A stretch of DNA of 61,310 nucleotides. It comes from a virus. The position numbers and the translations under genes were made by a program. The notes beneath the pieces are model-generated. The model was not told the origin of the DNA, made no database searches, and saw only the letters and a program-made list of their open reading frames with translations. The stretch lies in IMG/VR virus record IMGVR_UViG_3300009506_001467, positions 1 to 61,310 of that record. One strand, written 5' to 3'. Below, in pieces: positions 41,045-49,422 of the stretch. How positions within the stretch are numbered: the first letter of the stretch is position 1; each line of letters opens with the position of its first letter.

Positions 41045-42343
41045 CTACTTGCTCCGAGATGCGATCCAGCTCCTGAAAGCCTCCACATCGTCCACGGTAC
41101 ATTGCAGCTCTGCCGCAGCGTCTGCCGCTGGCTTGCCGTTATGCTGTGAGACTTGAGCGGCAAACGTCTCGGGGGTAAATCCTGCCGCCTTCCACGCCAC
41201 GGGCACTGTGGGCACCGCGATCTTTGGCGCTGCGCTCACTGCGTCCTCGCTGCTCTCGCTCTCGATCGCTGCTCGAGCTGCGCTCTCATCGGCAAAGATC
41301 TCGGCGAGCGCCACGATGTTACGCCGACGATCGCCAGAGTCCGTCTCAAAGACCTCATCCACCTTTGGGTTGTTCAAGTACATGGCGCGGCACCACACGG
41401 GGGTTTCCCACGCACTCGTTGCGAACTTGATGCAAAAGTCCAGCAAGGGGCTTGTGGTCGCGCCCTTGGGCTGCTCGCTCTCGGGCAGCACCTGACCGTT
41501 CTCTCCGCGGGCGATGGGCAAGCTCTTTTCTGGATCGTTCTCGCCCAGTGCAGCCCACAGAGCTGTGCGCCGCTCGTAGGCGATCGAGTACACATATGGT
41601 ACCTTGGCGAGTCCTTTCTCTCGCACAGAGACGATCGCAGCTCTCTGCTCCAACCCCTCACGGTCCATGAGCTCTTTGACAAACTCATCAAACTCATCCC
41701 GCTCTGCTTTCTTTGCGTCGGGGTGACCGTACATGAGCTCAAAGAACCGATCGTCATAGACCGTATTCTGGTCGAGCAGCTCATCATATGAGAACACAGG
41801 GCGATCGATCATCCCCAGGTACAGAGCTGCCGCCTGTACGGCGATCGGGAGGGTAATGAGCTGGTACTCGTGCCTGTACTTTCTGCTCGCCATCGTTTTG
41901 ACCCGGACATCGTTGCTCATTATCTCGGGCCACTTGAGACGGTTCTCGTCCGACGACCAGTTCAAGATCCTGTCCCGCTTGATCTCGAGATGCCATCTCA
42001 TCTCTGGCGCGATCTTTTTGCCTTGCTCGTTCTCGCTGCCGATCAGCTCGGTTGCCTTGAGGGCATCCGCTTTGCTCTTGTAGTAGTAGCGGTATCCCCA
42101 TTGCCCCATAGGCTGCAAATACTGAGGGGTCGGTACCTGATCGTCATCGCCAACGCTCTCGTTGTACTTTTTATAGTTGTCCTCAGAGCTCAACGTCCAG
42201 AACATTGCCGCCATCACTGGCGCAATGAATCCAGACGGCTGGAAGTCTCCCCCAGCCGGGACCTCTGCTTGCTCGCCGCTCACCTTGACGCCGAGAGCTT
42301 CCATCTTGCGTTGATATGCTGTAAGATCTGCTTGCTGTGTCAT
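41045..42343 (-). CDS. Hypothetical recombination-associated protein
   Basis: 432 residues from ATG at 42343. Helical with acidic C-terminus, then an SAP-like or HTH-like end (AELQCTVDDVEAFRSWI). First gene of the Sak4/ERCC4 operon behind promoter 42477-42506. No family recognised; a recombination function is inferred from neighbours only. Confidence 0.6.
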   Translation of the reverse strand: MTQQADLTAYQRKMEALGVKVSGEQAEVPAGGDFQPSGFIAPVMAAMFWTLSSEDNYKKYNESVGDDDQVPTPQYLQPMGQWGYRYYYKSKADALKATELIGSENEQGKKIAPEMRWHLEIKRDRILNWSSDENRLKWPEIMSNDVRVKTMASRKYRHEYQLITLPIAVQAAALYLGMIDRPVFSYDELLDQNTVYDDRFFELMYGHPDAKKAERDEFDEFVKELMDREGLEQRAAIVSVREKGLAKVPYVYSIAYERRTALWAALGENDPEKSLPIARGENGQVLPESEQPKGATTSPLLDFCIKFATSAWETPVWCRAMYLNNPKVDEVFETDSGDRRRNIVALAEIFADESAARAAIESESSEDAVSAAPKIAVPTVPVAWKAAGFTPETFAAQVSQHNGKPAADAAAELQCTVDDVEAFRSWIASRSK

Positions 42344-42476
42344 TGTTTGTCCCTCTCAGAAAGTTTGTTGGTAGGCTTTGATACCGGGCTCGACCACGCT
42401 CGAGCTGCGACAAGGTAGCGACCCTTGACCGATGCGCTTGACCCTCCATCTCATATACTCTCATAATCTCGCACTT

Positions 42477-42506
42477 ATTCTATCACACTTGCCACGGGTA
42501 CGTCAA
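42477..42506 (-). promoter_or_regulatory. Leftward promoter of the recombination operon
   Basis: Minus strand TTGACG (42501-42506), 18-bp spacer, TAGAAT (42477-42482). The GATCATGATC pair (42510-42531) abuts its upstream edge. The leader 42344-42476 holds no other feature seen. Confidence 0.65.
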
Positions 42507-42509
42507 GGA

Positions 42510-42531
42510 GATCATGATCAGGATCATGATC
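42510..42531. repeat. Two GATCATGATC units
   Basis: Direct copies at 42510-42519 and 42522-42531, overlapping the stop of the Dam-like methylase gene and adjoining the -35 of the recombination promoter. Each unit holds two GATC sites. Confidence 0.7.
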
Positions 42532-43294
42532 AAAACGGGAGCTGCCCTCTCAGTCTATAGTCCTTGACACACACATACACATCCCCGATCTCGTTGTATG
42601 CTCTGTCAAAGTCTCCCACGTCGATTCCCAGCCCAAAGATCGCACTCGGGAACGTCGCCGGGCCGATCTCTGTGCTGCCATCTGTTGTAGGTTTTAGAAA
42701 CTTGAGACGACCCCAGACGTTACACCGGGGGAACTCTCTGAGCTCTCTATACCACGCCGTGTCTGTCCGCGATGCGATCAAGATCACAGCTTGCCTGACT
42801 CGCTTGGCCTCGTACTCTGCGAGCAGCTTGTCCACAAACTTTGCCTGGACGTTGCTCTTGTTATACGGCGGGTTCATGAACACCCGAGACGGGATCGCGC
42901 CCATGTTCCCCGGCAGCTCGATGTGCCACTCTCTAGTGAGCGAGTCGTCCTCTACAGTCCAGTGAACGAGAGCAGGAATGTTGTAGCTCCTACCCTCTGG
43001 CGTCGTCTCTGAGCACGGGTCGAGATCGATCCCGCTCATGAGCTGCTCTGCTGGACCCCACACAGCCTGGGGTGAGAGCCAGATCACAGAGCCAGAGCTC
43101 TGCGTGATGTTCTCCTTTTTGACGAACCCGGCGATCTCTACCTCTGCTGTGTTCCGCTCGTGCTCTGCGCCACAGTCTGGGCATATCGCCTCTACCTCGT
43201 TGTCGCCCATCCACTGCTTGTGCGTCGTCTCTGTATCCCAGATCGCTGCGCACTTGCGGCAAACCCATGTGAGCCGTATGTTGTACTCAGCCAT
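42530..43294 (-). CDS. Dam-like N6-adenine DNA methyltransferase with zinc ribbon
   Basis: 254 residues from ATG at 43294. A zinc ribbon (CRKCAAIW, then CPDCGAEH) starts the chain. Catalytic motif FMNPPYNKS (NPPY) with IDLDPCSE before it matches phage Dam (DNA N-6-adenine methyltransferase) enzymes. The likely target GATC is inferred from the family; the genome is rich in GATC, including the promoter-linked GATC clusters. The methylated site is untested. Confidence 0.82.
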   Translation of the reverse strand: MAEYNIRLTWVCRKCAAIWDTETTHKQWMGDNEVEAICPDCGAEHERNTAEVEIAGFVKKENITQSSGSVIWLSPQAVWGPAEQLMSGIDLDPCSETTPEGRSYNIPALVHWTVEDDSLTREWHIELPGNMGAIPSRVFMNPPYNKSNVQAKFVDKLLAEYEAKRVRQAVILIASRTDTAWYRELREFPRCNVWGRLKFLKPTTDGSTEIGPATFPSAIFGLGIDVGDFDRAYNEIGDVYVCVKDYRLRGQLPF

Positions 43295-43478
43295 GTTCCC
43301 CCTCCACTCTCTTTTTGATCTCTGCCCATCGCTCGAGCGCAACGAGCGAGAGAGCGTACACCTGCCCATATCCCCCATGTCTCAGCCCCCTGGTGATGTC
43401 TCGCAGCACCTTGAGGGTGAGCTCTACTACTTGATCGTCGCTCATCTCTGCGATCTGCTCAGAACTTGGTAATGGCAT
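43287..43478 (-). CDS. Small hypothetical protein
   Basis: 63 residues, helical (QIAEMSDDQVVELTLKVLRD). Overlaps the methylase start by 8 bases. No family recognised. Confidence 0.6.
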   Translation of the reverse strand: MPLPSSEQIAEMSDDQVVELTLKVLRDITRGLRHGGYGQVYALSLVALERWAEIKKRVEGEHG

Positions 43479-43479
43479 C

Positions 43480-44004
43480 TCATTCCGTCCAGATCTTGTT
43501 TTTCAGAATACGGCACACTGTAGACAAGCAAACAGGATAGATCTCTGAGAGCTTACTCGGAGCGATCCCGCTCTTGTGCTGCGCTCTCATCTCTCGCACG
43601 AGATCCCAGGTCATCTTGGATTGTGGGTGTCTCTCTCCTGCTGGCAACCCCCGAGATCTGCCCTTCTCTGTCTTGTCTCTGTTGTTGTCTTGTATGGTTC
43701 CCAGAAACAAGTGATCTGGGTTCACACAGGACGGGTTATCGCAGTGGTGGCAGATACACATCCCGGTTGGAATACTTCCCTTGAACAGAGCCCAGGCAAG
43801 TCTATGCGCTCTCCAACGAACATAGTCAACAGTGATCCTGCCGTATCCGTCATGCTCTGTGTATCCTGTCCACAGCCAGCAGTCCCCCGATCGGTCAACG
43901 TTCTCGAGGAACCGCCCAAGCTCTCGCCCTGCACTGCTAAAACTTGACAAGACTTTCTTGCAGTGCTTGGGACAAGTACTTTCTGACCCGTGTATAATTC
44001 CCAT
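43480..44004 (-). CDS. HNH homing endonuclease (HNH_3 type)
   Basis: 174 residues if started at ATG 44004. The core DCWLWTGYTEHDGYGRITV followed by AHRLAWALFKG, CHHCDNPSCVNPDHLFLGT is complete, with both His and Asn present. A C-terminal HTH (GIAPSKLSEIYPVCLSTVCR) follows. It overlaps the 3' end of the XPD-like helicase gene. The start is uncertain: a TTG at about 43950 just outside the helicase stop is an alternative. Confidence 0.82.
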   Translation of the reverse strand: MGIIHGSESTCPKHCKKVLSSFSSAGRELGRFLENVDRSGDCWLWTGYTEHDGYGRITVDYVRWRAHRLAWALFKGSIPTGMCICHHCDNPSCVNPDHLFLGTIQDNNRDKTEKGRSRGLPAGERHPQSKMTWDLVREMRAQHKSGIAPSKLSEIYPVCLSTVCRILKNKIWTE

Positions 44005-45682
44005 CAGCAATAGCGACAAGTCCCCGCCTTTCTGTTGGTGTATCATAGTCAAAGTCCCTTCCTCTACGTGTTCTACCGAGTGACTGTTCAAGTGTCCAGG
44101 CCGCACGTTGCAGATAGAATTTCCCACTATACCTTTGGCGTGCTCTCTCGTACGGATCCCCGAGATATGGGAACGGCACTTTTGCAGATATACAGATCTT
44201 TTCGTCAAGCTCCGGGTAATAGACACCGTTGATCATTCCCGATCCGTCCATCCCCTCTGCGAACTGCCAGCAGATCATGATCGCGCCCGGTGACATCTTG
44301 CGCCGCAGCAGCCAGAGCTCTGCTTGCTCATCTGTTCCCAAATATCCCCTTGTACAGTTTGGGCCATACAGGCAGAGCTTGCAGTCCAGATCGCAGTGCT
44401 GCGCACTGGTCGGCGGGATCCACACTCTACCCTTGAGACCGAGCTCGATCAAGCGTCCGGCAAGCAACGGGGCCTCACTCTTTCTTGTGACGTGGATCAT
44501 ACCGCACCAACTCGAGGGCGCAGACTCGATCGCCGCAGCGATCACCTCCGCTTGCTTTTCATACTCTGCACTGCCTGACTTGTGTCCCATCCTCGGCGCA
44601 TCGAGCACAAAAACGGGACGCGCCTCTGGCGGGTACGGGTTCTGCATCCTGCGGTGGTCAAACGTACTCAGCCCGAGTTCCTCTCCAAACGTCTCAAAGT
44701 CCCCGATCGTTGCGGACATGATCACTGTACTCTTTGAGCTCGTGAACAACCTGGGAAAGTGATGTCTTGCTGTGAGCGGTCGGATCACCAAGCCCGGCGT
44801 CGGCTCGTACACTCCCGATCTCCTGTTGAGTCTCTGTAGAGCTCGAGGGCCAGACTCAATGTACCACGCATCCTCACACAGATCGATCGCTGTGCGGGTC
44901 GTCTCTAGTTTGTGCTGCAAGTGAGACGCTTTTCGAGCTTGCTCTCTAGAGTCCGCACTCTGTAGAGCGGCAACGTGCTTGCCCATGACCCTGATCGCTC
45001 TCTCGAGCCACTCTCTCACGAGATCGATCGGGTCGTCTTGCTCTACAACGTCCATTACCGTGAGGTTCCCGAACGCGGAGATCATTCTCGGCAGATCGTC
45101 CGATCTGCTCGCTGCAATGCGTGGAAACTCGGGTAGCCACCATCTCTGTTGTGTGCTTGCGTCTATTGTACAGCCCGACCACTCGAGCACGAGATCCGAG
45201 AGCTGGTGGCCCTCATCGAGGAACATCACATCATGCGGGCACTCTCGGAAGAACTTTGATCGCAGATAATACGCATAATTGAGGCTCGCCTTTCTGCTTG
45301 CTCTCACGATGTCTCTCTGTACGATGTACGGGCAATCACTGTAGACCTCGCATCTTGACATGCGATCTGAGTACAGGCACTCCCCCGCGGTCGCGCCGTA
45401 CTCTGCGTCCTCGTGTATGCACTCATAGTTATCCTTGCCAAAGAGCGGATCGAACCCGTACTCCTCGGAATAGTTCTTGACTTGCAGCACTTTGGTCCTG
45501 CACACTGCAAGCACGCTTTTCTCACTCGCAGAGCCCGCGGCGATCGCGGTCTTGCCACTGCCTGTCGGTGCCTCGAGCACACCGACGCCCTCTACACGCA
45601 TTGCCCAGAGCAGAGACTCCTCTTGCCCATCTCTGAACTCATCATGATTGCTCGGCAACCCATAGTCCTGCGGGCTAGACAT
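43937..45682 (-). CDS. XPD/DinG-type superfamily 2 helicase
   Basis: 581 residues. Walker A APTGSGKTAIA (about 38-48), DEGH box FLDEGHQ, and C-terminal QSLGRTRRG motif. Between motifs I and II a cluster CIHED...ECLYSDRMSRCEVYSDC supplies four Cys positioned like the XPD/DinG 4Fe-4S site. A second Cys group (HCDLDCKLC) lies later. Helicases of this type unwind DNA 5'-3' and process forks, R-loops or repair intermediates. Confidence 0.88.
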   Translation of the reverse strand: MSSPQDYGLPSNHDEFRDGQEESLLWAMRVEGVGVLEAPTGSGKTAIAAGSASEKSVLAVCRTKVLQVKNYSEEYGFDPLFGKDNYECIHEDAEYGATAGECLYSDRMSRCEVYSDCPYIVQRDIVRASRKASLNYAYYLRSKFFRECPHDVMFLDEGHQLSDLVLEWSGCTIDASTQQRWWLPEFPRIAASRSDDLPRMISAFGNLTVMDVVEQDDPIDLVREWLERAIRVMGKHVAALQSADSREQARKASHLQHKLETTRTAIDLCEDAWYIESGPRALQRLNRRSGVYEPTPGLVIRPLTARHHFPRLFTSSKSTVIMSATIGDFETFGEELGLSTFDHRRMQNPYPPEARPVFVLDAPRMGHKSGSAEYEKQAEVIAAAIESAPSSWCGMIHVTRKSEAPLLAGRLIELGLKGRVWIPPTSAQHCDLDCKLCLYGPNCTRGYLGTDEQAELWLLRRKMSPGAIMICWQFAEGMDGSGMINGVYYPELDEKICISAKVPFPYLGDPYERARQRYSGKFYLQRAAWTLEQSLGRTRRGRDFDYDTPTERRGLVAIADGNYTRVRKYLSQALQESLVKF

Positions 45683-46343
45683 GGACGTGCTCCTCTCTCT
45701 TGATCGGCTCCTGTGTCGCCTTGTCTATCATCACCCATGCCCAGTGCGCGCCTCTTTTCTCGGACAAGATCTCTACCGTGCTCTCCCGATCGTCTCGGAT
45801 GTACGCCTTTGCTTTGTTGACCATCGCCCAGGCGAACCCCTCCACCATTGCGAGTTGCTGTAGGTCTCTCACAGCGATCTCTGGTCCGATCTGTCGGAAC
45901 GTGCTCGCCAGCCAGCCCATGCACTGCGAGAACTTTGTGCCCTCTCTGCTCTGAGCGATGATACTAGAGAGCGGGTCGCGCGCCACGTCCTGGTGCATTG
46001 CCTGTAGGTCAGACGGGCTGATCCCGGCGATCTCGCACTGCTGTTCTATCAAGTCTGCAAGCTCCTCAGATTCATCGAGCTGCTGGTACAAGCTCACCAT
46101 CTGGTAGATCATGTCCCTCAGTCTCTTTTTGCGCCGCATCTCTACCCAGTTCCAGAACAGGGCGCGTGCCGACCTCTTTTTCTGTGGGGGTTCCCATACT
46201 AGAGACCATTCGTCTGCAAGCAGACCCAAGAACTCATTGACCTTGATCCCTTGCTGGTTCGCGAGCTCAACCAGGATCGAGTGCGTCTCCTCCTCAACAG
46301 GTACAAAGTTCAGTACTCGCTTGTCGTCCTGTGCTTGAGGCAT
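45675..46343 (-). CDS. Hypothetical protein, helical
   Basis: 222 residues from ATG at 46343. MPQAQDDKRVLNFVPVEEE, then long helices (MRRKKRLRDMIYQMVSLYQQ). It overlaps the helicase start by 8 bases and the GIY-YIG gene by 50. No family recognised. Confidence 0.6.
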   Translation of the reverse strand: MPQAQDDKRVLNFVPVEEETHSILVELANQQGIKVNEFLGLLADEWSLVWEPPQKKRSARALFWNWVEMRRKKRLRDMIYQMVSLYQQLDESEELADLIEQQCEIAGISPSDLQAMHQDVARDPLSSIIAQSREGTKFSQCMGWLASTFRQIGPEIAVRDLQQLAMVEGFAWAMVNKAKAYIRDDRESTVEILSEKRGAHWAWVMIDKATQEPIKREEHVHV

Positions 46344-46680
46344 GTTCCCTCTCTCTCTTTTGCACAAACTGATCCCAAACGCGAGCCGCCCCATGACTGT
46401 TACACATGGGGCAGAGCTGTGGTGTGTTCTTGTATGTCGTCTTGAGGTACTGCTCAAAGTCCCGGCCCGCGTCCTCCCAGACAAACGCGAGCTTGATCTT
46501 GATGCCTTGCTGCTTTGCGACTCTGCACAAGTGACCGCCGCTTCCCGATCTGTGCTGCTTGAGTCGCCTCTCGATGTTTTCTGTATAGCCAACATAGTGC
46601 CGGGCGTGGGCTGTGTAGCCGTTGCCCTTGTGTCTCGATACACCGATCGGCTCTGAAAAGTGCAGAATATAGACCGCCAA
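46294..46680 (-). CDS. Stand-alone GIY-YIG endonuclease
   Basis: 128 residues. VYILHF...HYVGYTENIERRLKQH matches the GIY-YIG core (Y.., YVGxTxxxxxRxxxH), with a later Glu in DFEQYL. A basic C-terminus has a Cys-pair ending (LCPMCN). Probably a homing or repair nuclease. First gene behind promoter D. Confidence 0.8.
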   Translation of the reverse strand: MAVYILHFSEPIGVSRHKGNGYTAHARHYVGYTENIERRLKQHRSGSGGHLCRVAKQQGIKIKLAFVWEDAGRDFEQYLKTTYKNTPQLCPMCNSHGAARVWDQFVQKREREHASSTGRQASTELCTC

Positions 46681-46720
46681 GATCCCTCTCTCTCAGTATG
46701 CTCACTGTCATGGGGACTCC

Positions 46721-46750
46721 ATCGTATCATGGTCCCCGTTGGTCTGTCAA
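46721..46750 (-). promoter_or_regulatory. Leftward promoter D with conserved box
   Basis: Minus strand TTGACA (46745-46750), 18-bp spacer, TACGAT (46721-46726), box TGCTCACTGTCA (46699-46710). A GGGGAC/GTCCCC dyad lies around the -10 region. Upstream AGAGAGCAC/GTGCTCTCT hairpin lies near 46756-46780. Confidence 0.75.
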
Positions 46751-46797
46751 GAACTAGAGAGCACGATCCCAGTGCTCTCTAGAACTAGATCTAGTAG

Positions 46798-47091
46798 TTA
46801 GTGTGAGCTGTACGCTTGCTCCTCGTGAGTATGTGAGAACTCCCAGCCGCAAGCAGTGCAGCGGCAGCTATACTTGACGTGAAACACACCATCCTGAAAC
46901 GTCCTGATCTCATAGTCCTCTCTGAGCGTGGGCTCTGAGTGTACCTTCTCTTGTGCTTTCTTGACAAGGCGCATATACTCCTCTGCGCTCACCTTGCCGT
47001 ATGCATCTCGAGCCGCCTGCTCTCGTTCTGCTTTGAGCTGCTCACTGTTCTTGCCGCACTGTGGACAGATCGTCCAGTTATCCGCGCTCAT
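46798..47091 (-). CDS. Zinc-ribbon-like protein
   Basis: 97 residues. Cys pairs CPQCGKN near the start and CRCTACGW near the end frame a helix. No family recognised. Confidence 0.6.
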   Translation of the reverse strand: MSADNWTICPQCGKNSEQLKAEREQAARDAYGKVSAEEYMRLVKKAQEKVHSEPTLREDYEIRTFQDGVFHVKYSCRCTACGWEFSHTHEEQAYSSH

Positions 47092-47411
47092 TGCTCGCTC
47101 CTATACTGGCAGTACTTGCAGACCTGATCGCCCTCACCTGAACCGTACAGCTCGCAGCGATCATGTGAGCACACAGGCCTGATCTGCTTGTCTCTGGTCC
47201 TGACGCCCAGTACAAAGCAATCATCATTGAGATCGATTCCATACCAGTAGTACTCTATCACCTCTTGCCCATCCTCGAGCTCCTCGAGCACTGCGCCGTC
47301 ATCGATCGCATCCCATGCGGTGACGGAAAACCCGTACTTGTTGGAGAGAGCTCTGAGCTCTTGCGCAAACATCTCGAGCCGCTGCTCTCTAGACATCTGA
47401 TCTCTGATCAC
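47088..47411 (-). CDS. Hypothetical protein
   Basis: 107 residues. Acidic, ends with Cys/His cluster (VCSHDRCELYGSGEGDQVCK) that may bind zinc. ATGA overlap. Confidence 0.6.
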   Translation of the reverse strand: MIRDQMSREQRLEMFAQELRALSNKYGFSVTAWDAIDDGAVLEELEDGQEVIEYYWYGIDLNDDCFVLGVRTRDKQIRPVCSHDRCELYGSGEGDQVCKYCQYRSEQ

Positions 47412-47626
47412 TGTTCCTCCAGTGCTTTCTGGTGTGCATTGACCAGACCTAGAATCCCACCGCGAATAGAGGCGGCCTCTGGCATCGCCAGAACGTTGAT
47501 CGTATGGTTCTTTGCCAACCGAAAACTCTCGACCAAGATCTTGCCGTTCTCATCCCTAAGTCTCTCAACGGTTCTATACACGATCTCACAACTCGTGATC
47601 TCTGTTGTCCACGTTGTTTTACTCAT
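47408..47626 (-). CDS. Small hypothetical protein
   Basis: 72 residues from ATG at 47626 behind GAGAGGGA. Alpha/beta composition (ITSCEIVYRTVERLRDENGK). No family recognised. Confidence 0.6.
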   Translation of the reverse strand: MSKTTWTTEITSCEIVYRTVERLRDENGKILVESFRLAKNHTINVLAMPEAASIRGGILGLVNAHQKALEEQ

Positions 47627-47678
47627 ATATTTCCCTCTCTTTCTACCCCGAGATCTCGGGGTTACTTGTCTGGTCCGA

Positions 47679-47864
47679 TTATGCGTACTCTGTGCAGCCT
47701 GATCCCTTTCCGTTTGAGCTTGAATTGGGTCCACTCGTTCCACGCTGCGCAGACTCCTCCCGGTGTGCAGAGGATTGCATGAGACAAACGATAACCACCC
47801 CGAGGTTCGTTCCGAGAAACATCCCGACCACTACTCCGATGAACAGAGCAACCCAGACCCTCAT
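47679..47864 (-). CDS. Small membrane or exported protein
   Basis: 61 residues; AGGAGGA before the ATG. Residues 3-27 form a hydrophobic helix (VALFIGVVVGMFLGTNLGVV), then a Ser/Gly-rich tail. No lipobox. Confidence 0.6.
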   Translation of the reverse strand: MRVWVALFIGVVVGMFLGTNLGVVIVCLMQSSAHREESAQRGTSGPNSSSNGKGSGCTEYA

Positions 47865-47872
47865 CGTTCCTC

Positions 47873-48352
47873 CTAGTCATGAAACTCTCTCCACCTCTCG
47901 TTTCTCCATATAGCGAGAATGAGACGGTGCCCAGAACTGTATCTACGCCCAACCTCTCGGGCAGAGAGACCGGACTCCCTGAGATCCCAGATCTCTTGTA
48001 CTTGATCAGTCTCTAGATACATAGGCTGTGAAAACCACTTTCTATGGTGCTCTTTTCTGTCTTGCGCGTTCTCTTGAGGAGATCCCCATGCTAGGTTCTC
48101 GAGAGAGTTATTGGATGGATCGCCATCAAGATGACGGCACACCTGACCGTCACCCCTTGCACGCACAAACGTGCTCAGAACTAGTACATGAACTTTACAA
48201 GGACACTTTTTGAGTGTGCTATCGTAGAGAATGAGTCTATGATACCCTTTTGGATCGACCTGCGGTTTTAGGACCCTCTTTGTTTTCCTGTTTCTAATCA
48301 TGCCATTCTGTGAGGCTTCATACTTGCTGAACTCTGGAATCTGCTTCCACAT
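47873..48352 (-). CDS. NUMOD4/HNH homing endonuclease
   Basis: 159 residues. N-terminal MWKQIPEFSKYEASQNGMIR is the NUMOD4 pattern; HVLVLSTFV...CRHLDGDPSNNSLENLAWGSPQEN is the HNH core. A C-terminal HTH (DLRESGLSAREVGRRYS) follows. Typical stand-alone homing nuclease. Confidence 0.85.
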   Translation of the reverse strand: MWKQIPEFSKYEASQNGMIRNRKTKRVLKPQVDPKGYHRLILYDSTLKKCPCKVHVLVLSTFVRARGDGQVCRHLDGDPSNNSLENLAWGSPQENAQDRKEHHRKWFSQPMYLETDQVQEIWDLRESGLSAREVGRRYSSGHRLILAIWRNERWREFHD

Positions 48353-48370
48353 TGATCTGCTCCTCTTTTT

Positions 48371-48568
48371 TTAATCGCGATCATGGAATGGGCATGAACC
48401 AAAGATCACCCACCCGTAGGGCTCGCAGTGATGACAGAAACAACCGTACCGCGAGCGCAGCCACTCGGGGACAAGTCTCGGCGCGATCTTGATCGTCATG
48501 CGTATGAGCACGTCAAGCGCAAGGATCAAGATGAGCAGTAGAACCAAGAACGGTATACCGTAGGTCAT
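48371..48568 (-). CDS. Small membrane protein
   Basis: 65 residues. Residues 6-26 hydrophobic (PFLVLLLILILALDVLI), then a basic Cys/His-rich tail (CFCHHCEPYG). No family recognised. Confidence 0.6.
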   Translation of the reverse strand: MTYGIPFLVLLLILILALDVLIRMTIKIAPRLVPEWLRSRYGCFCHHCEPYGWVIFGSCPFHDRD

Positions 48569-48792
48569 TGAGCTTGCCTTTCTAGTCTCTCGAGAACCCA
48601 GATCAGATCGTTTCTATGACACATCCCATGCCGTGTATCTGCAAGCGCCCACATGAGATCGCTCAAGTTCTCATCTGCTTGCACCTCGGGCCAGTCTCTC
48701 ATCATATACGCAAGCAGATCGGGCTCTCTATACCCTTGATCGCTCTCTAGTCTCTTTCTCATGTCCGCTATGCGCTCGCCCAGTGTGCTCAT
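48565..48792 (-). CDS. Small hypothetical protein
   Basis: 75 residues from ATG at 48792. Helical, acidic (GERIADMRKRLESDQGYREP). No family recognised. Its leader holds structured element 2. Confidence 0.6.
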   Translation of the reverse strand: MSTLGERIADMRKRLESDQGYREPDLLAYMMRDWPEVQADENLSDLMWALADTRHGMCHRNDLIWVLERLERQAQ

Positions 48793-48807
48793 TGCTCTCT
48801 CCAAAAG

Positions 48808-48927
48808 AACTGTCCCTGGAAAGGGAGCTCGAGTGACAGTGAGCTCAGAGGAGATCGGGCGTTGCCGTTTGAGGACGGTTAGCCAGAGGTCGTCTTGCTC
48901 TCTCGAGCGCCCATTCCAGGGACAGTT
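48808..48927 (-). ncRNA. Long-stem structured RNA element 2
   Basis: A perfect 14-bp inverted repeat (48808-48821 with 48914-48927) encloses 92 bases with further pairing: GCTCGAG/CTCGAGC near the ends and ACCGT/ACGG hairpin in the middle. It begins 5 bases after the stop of the upstream gene, as element 1 does at 34911. No ORF. Both share the words CTCGAG and CGACCT in the same order. Confidence 0.55.
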
Positions 48928-48932
48928 ATAGT

Positions 48933-49121
48933 CTACCACATCGGTACTGGACTCGGGGTCGGGGTCGGTGCGCTCTCATACCGCTCAACGTTCGGCGGGT
49001 TGCCCTTGCTACCGTCCCAGCCCCAACCACTACGATCAATGTCAAGTGTACAGGAAATGGACAAAAAGGTCAATAGGACAATGCAGCTCAATAGGATGAT
49101 CTTTCGTGTTCTCTCGCTCAT
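48933..49121 (-). CDS. Small lipoprotein-like protein
   Basis: 62 residues. A hydrophobic signal (IILLSCIVLLTFLSISC) ends in a Cys that could be lipidated, though the lipobox is imperfect. The C-terminus is Pro-rich (APTPTPSPVPMW). Small Pro-rich lipoproteins include Rz1-type outer spanins; no inner partner was found nearby. Confidence 0.55.
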   Translation of the reverse strand: MSERTRKIILLSCIVLLTFLSISCTLDIDRSGWGWDGSKGNPPNVERYESAPTPTPSPVPMW

Positions 49122-49351
49122 CTCCTGTACCTCAGATGCCCACAGTACGGTGCAACCGCTCGCCCCGCATCCTCGAGCATCTTGTCCCCTTCCGCGGCAA
49201 CCCGCTCATCTGACCAATCGCTAGGACCAGAATACACTGCAAAGTCCCCGTTCCAGCCGATGACGGTAACGCACTTGACCGCTACCATGTCGTCAGGGTT
49301 CAAGATGTGCCCGCCCTCCATGTACACTCGAGCTCTACTCACGTTTGCCAT
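49118..49351 (-). CDS. Small hypothetical protein
   Basis: 77 residues. Beta-rich (ARVYMEGGHILNPDDMVAVK). No family recognised. ATGA overlap. Confidence 0.6.
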   Translation of the reverse strand: MANVSRARVYMEGGHILNPDDMVAVKCVTVIGWNGDFAVYSGPSDWSDERVAAEGDKMLEDAGRAVAPYCGHLRYRR

Positions 49352-49382
49352 GTCTAGTTCTCCCTCTCTTTCTCAGTGTGAT

Positions 49383-49412
49383 GAGCAGAGAGAGCACAGT
49401 GCTCTCTCTGCT
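49383..49412 (-). terminator. Perfect hairpin between two leftward genes
   Basis: GCAGAGAGAGCAC pairs with its complement around a short loop. No strong U-tract; acts as terminator or 3' structure between 49423 and 49351. Confidence 0.6.
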
Positions 49413-49422
49413 CTCTATTCAA

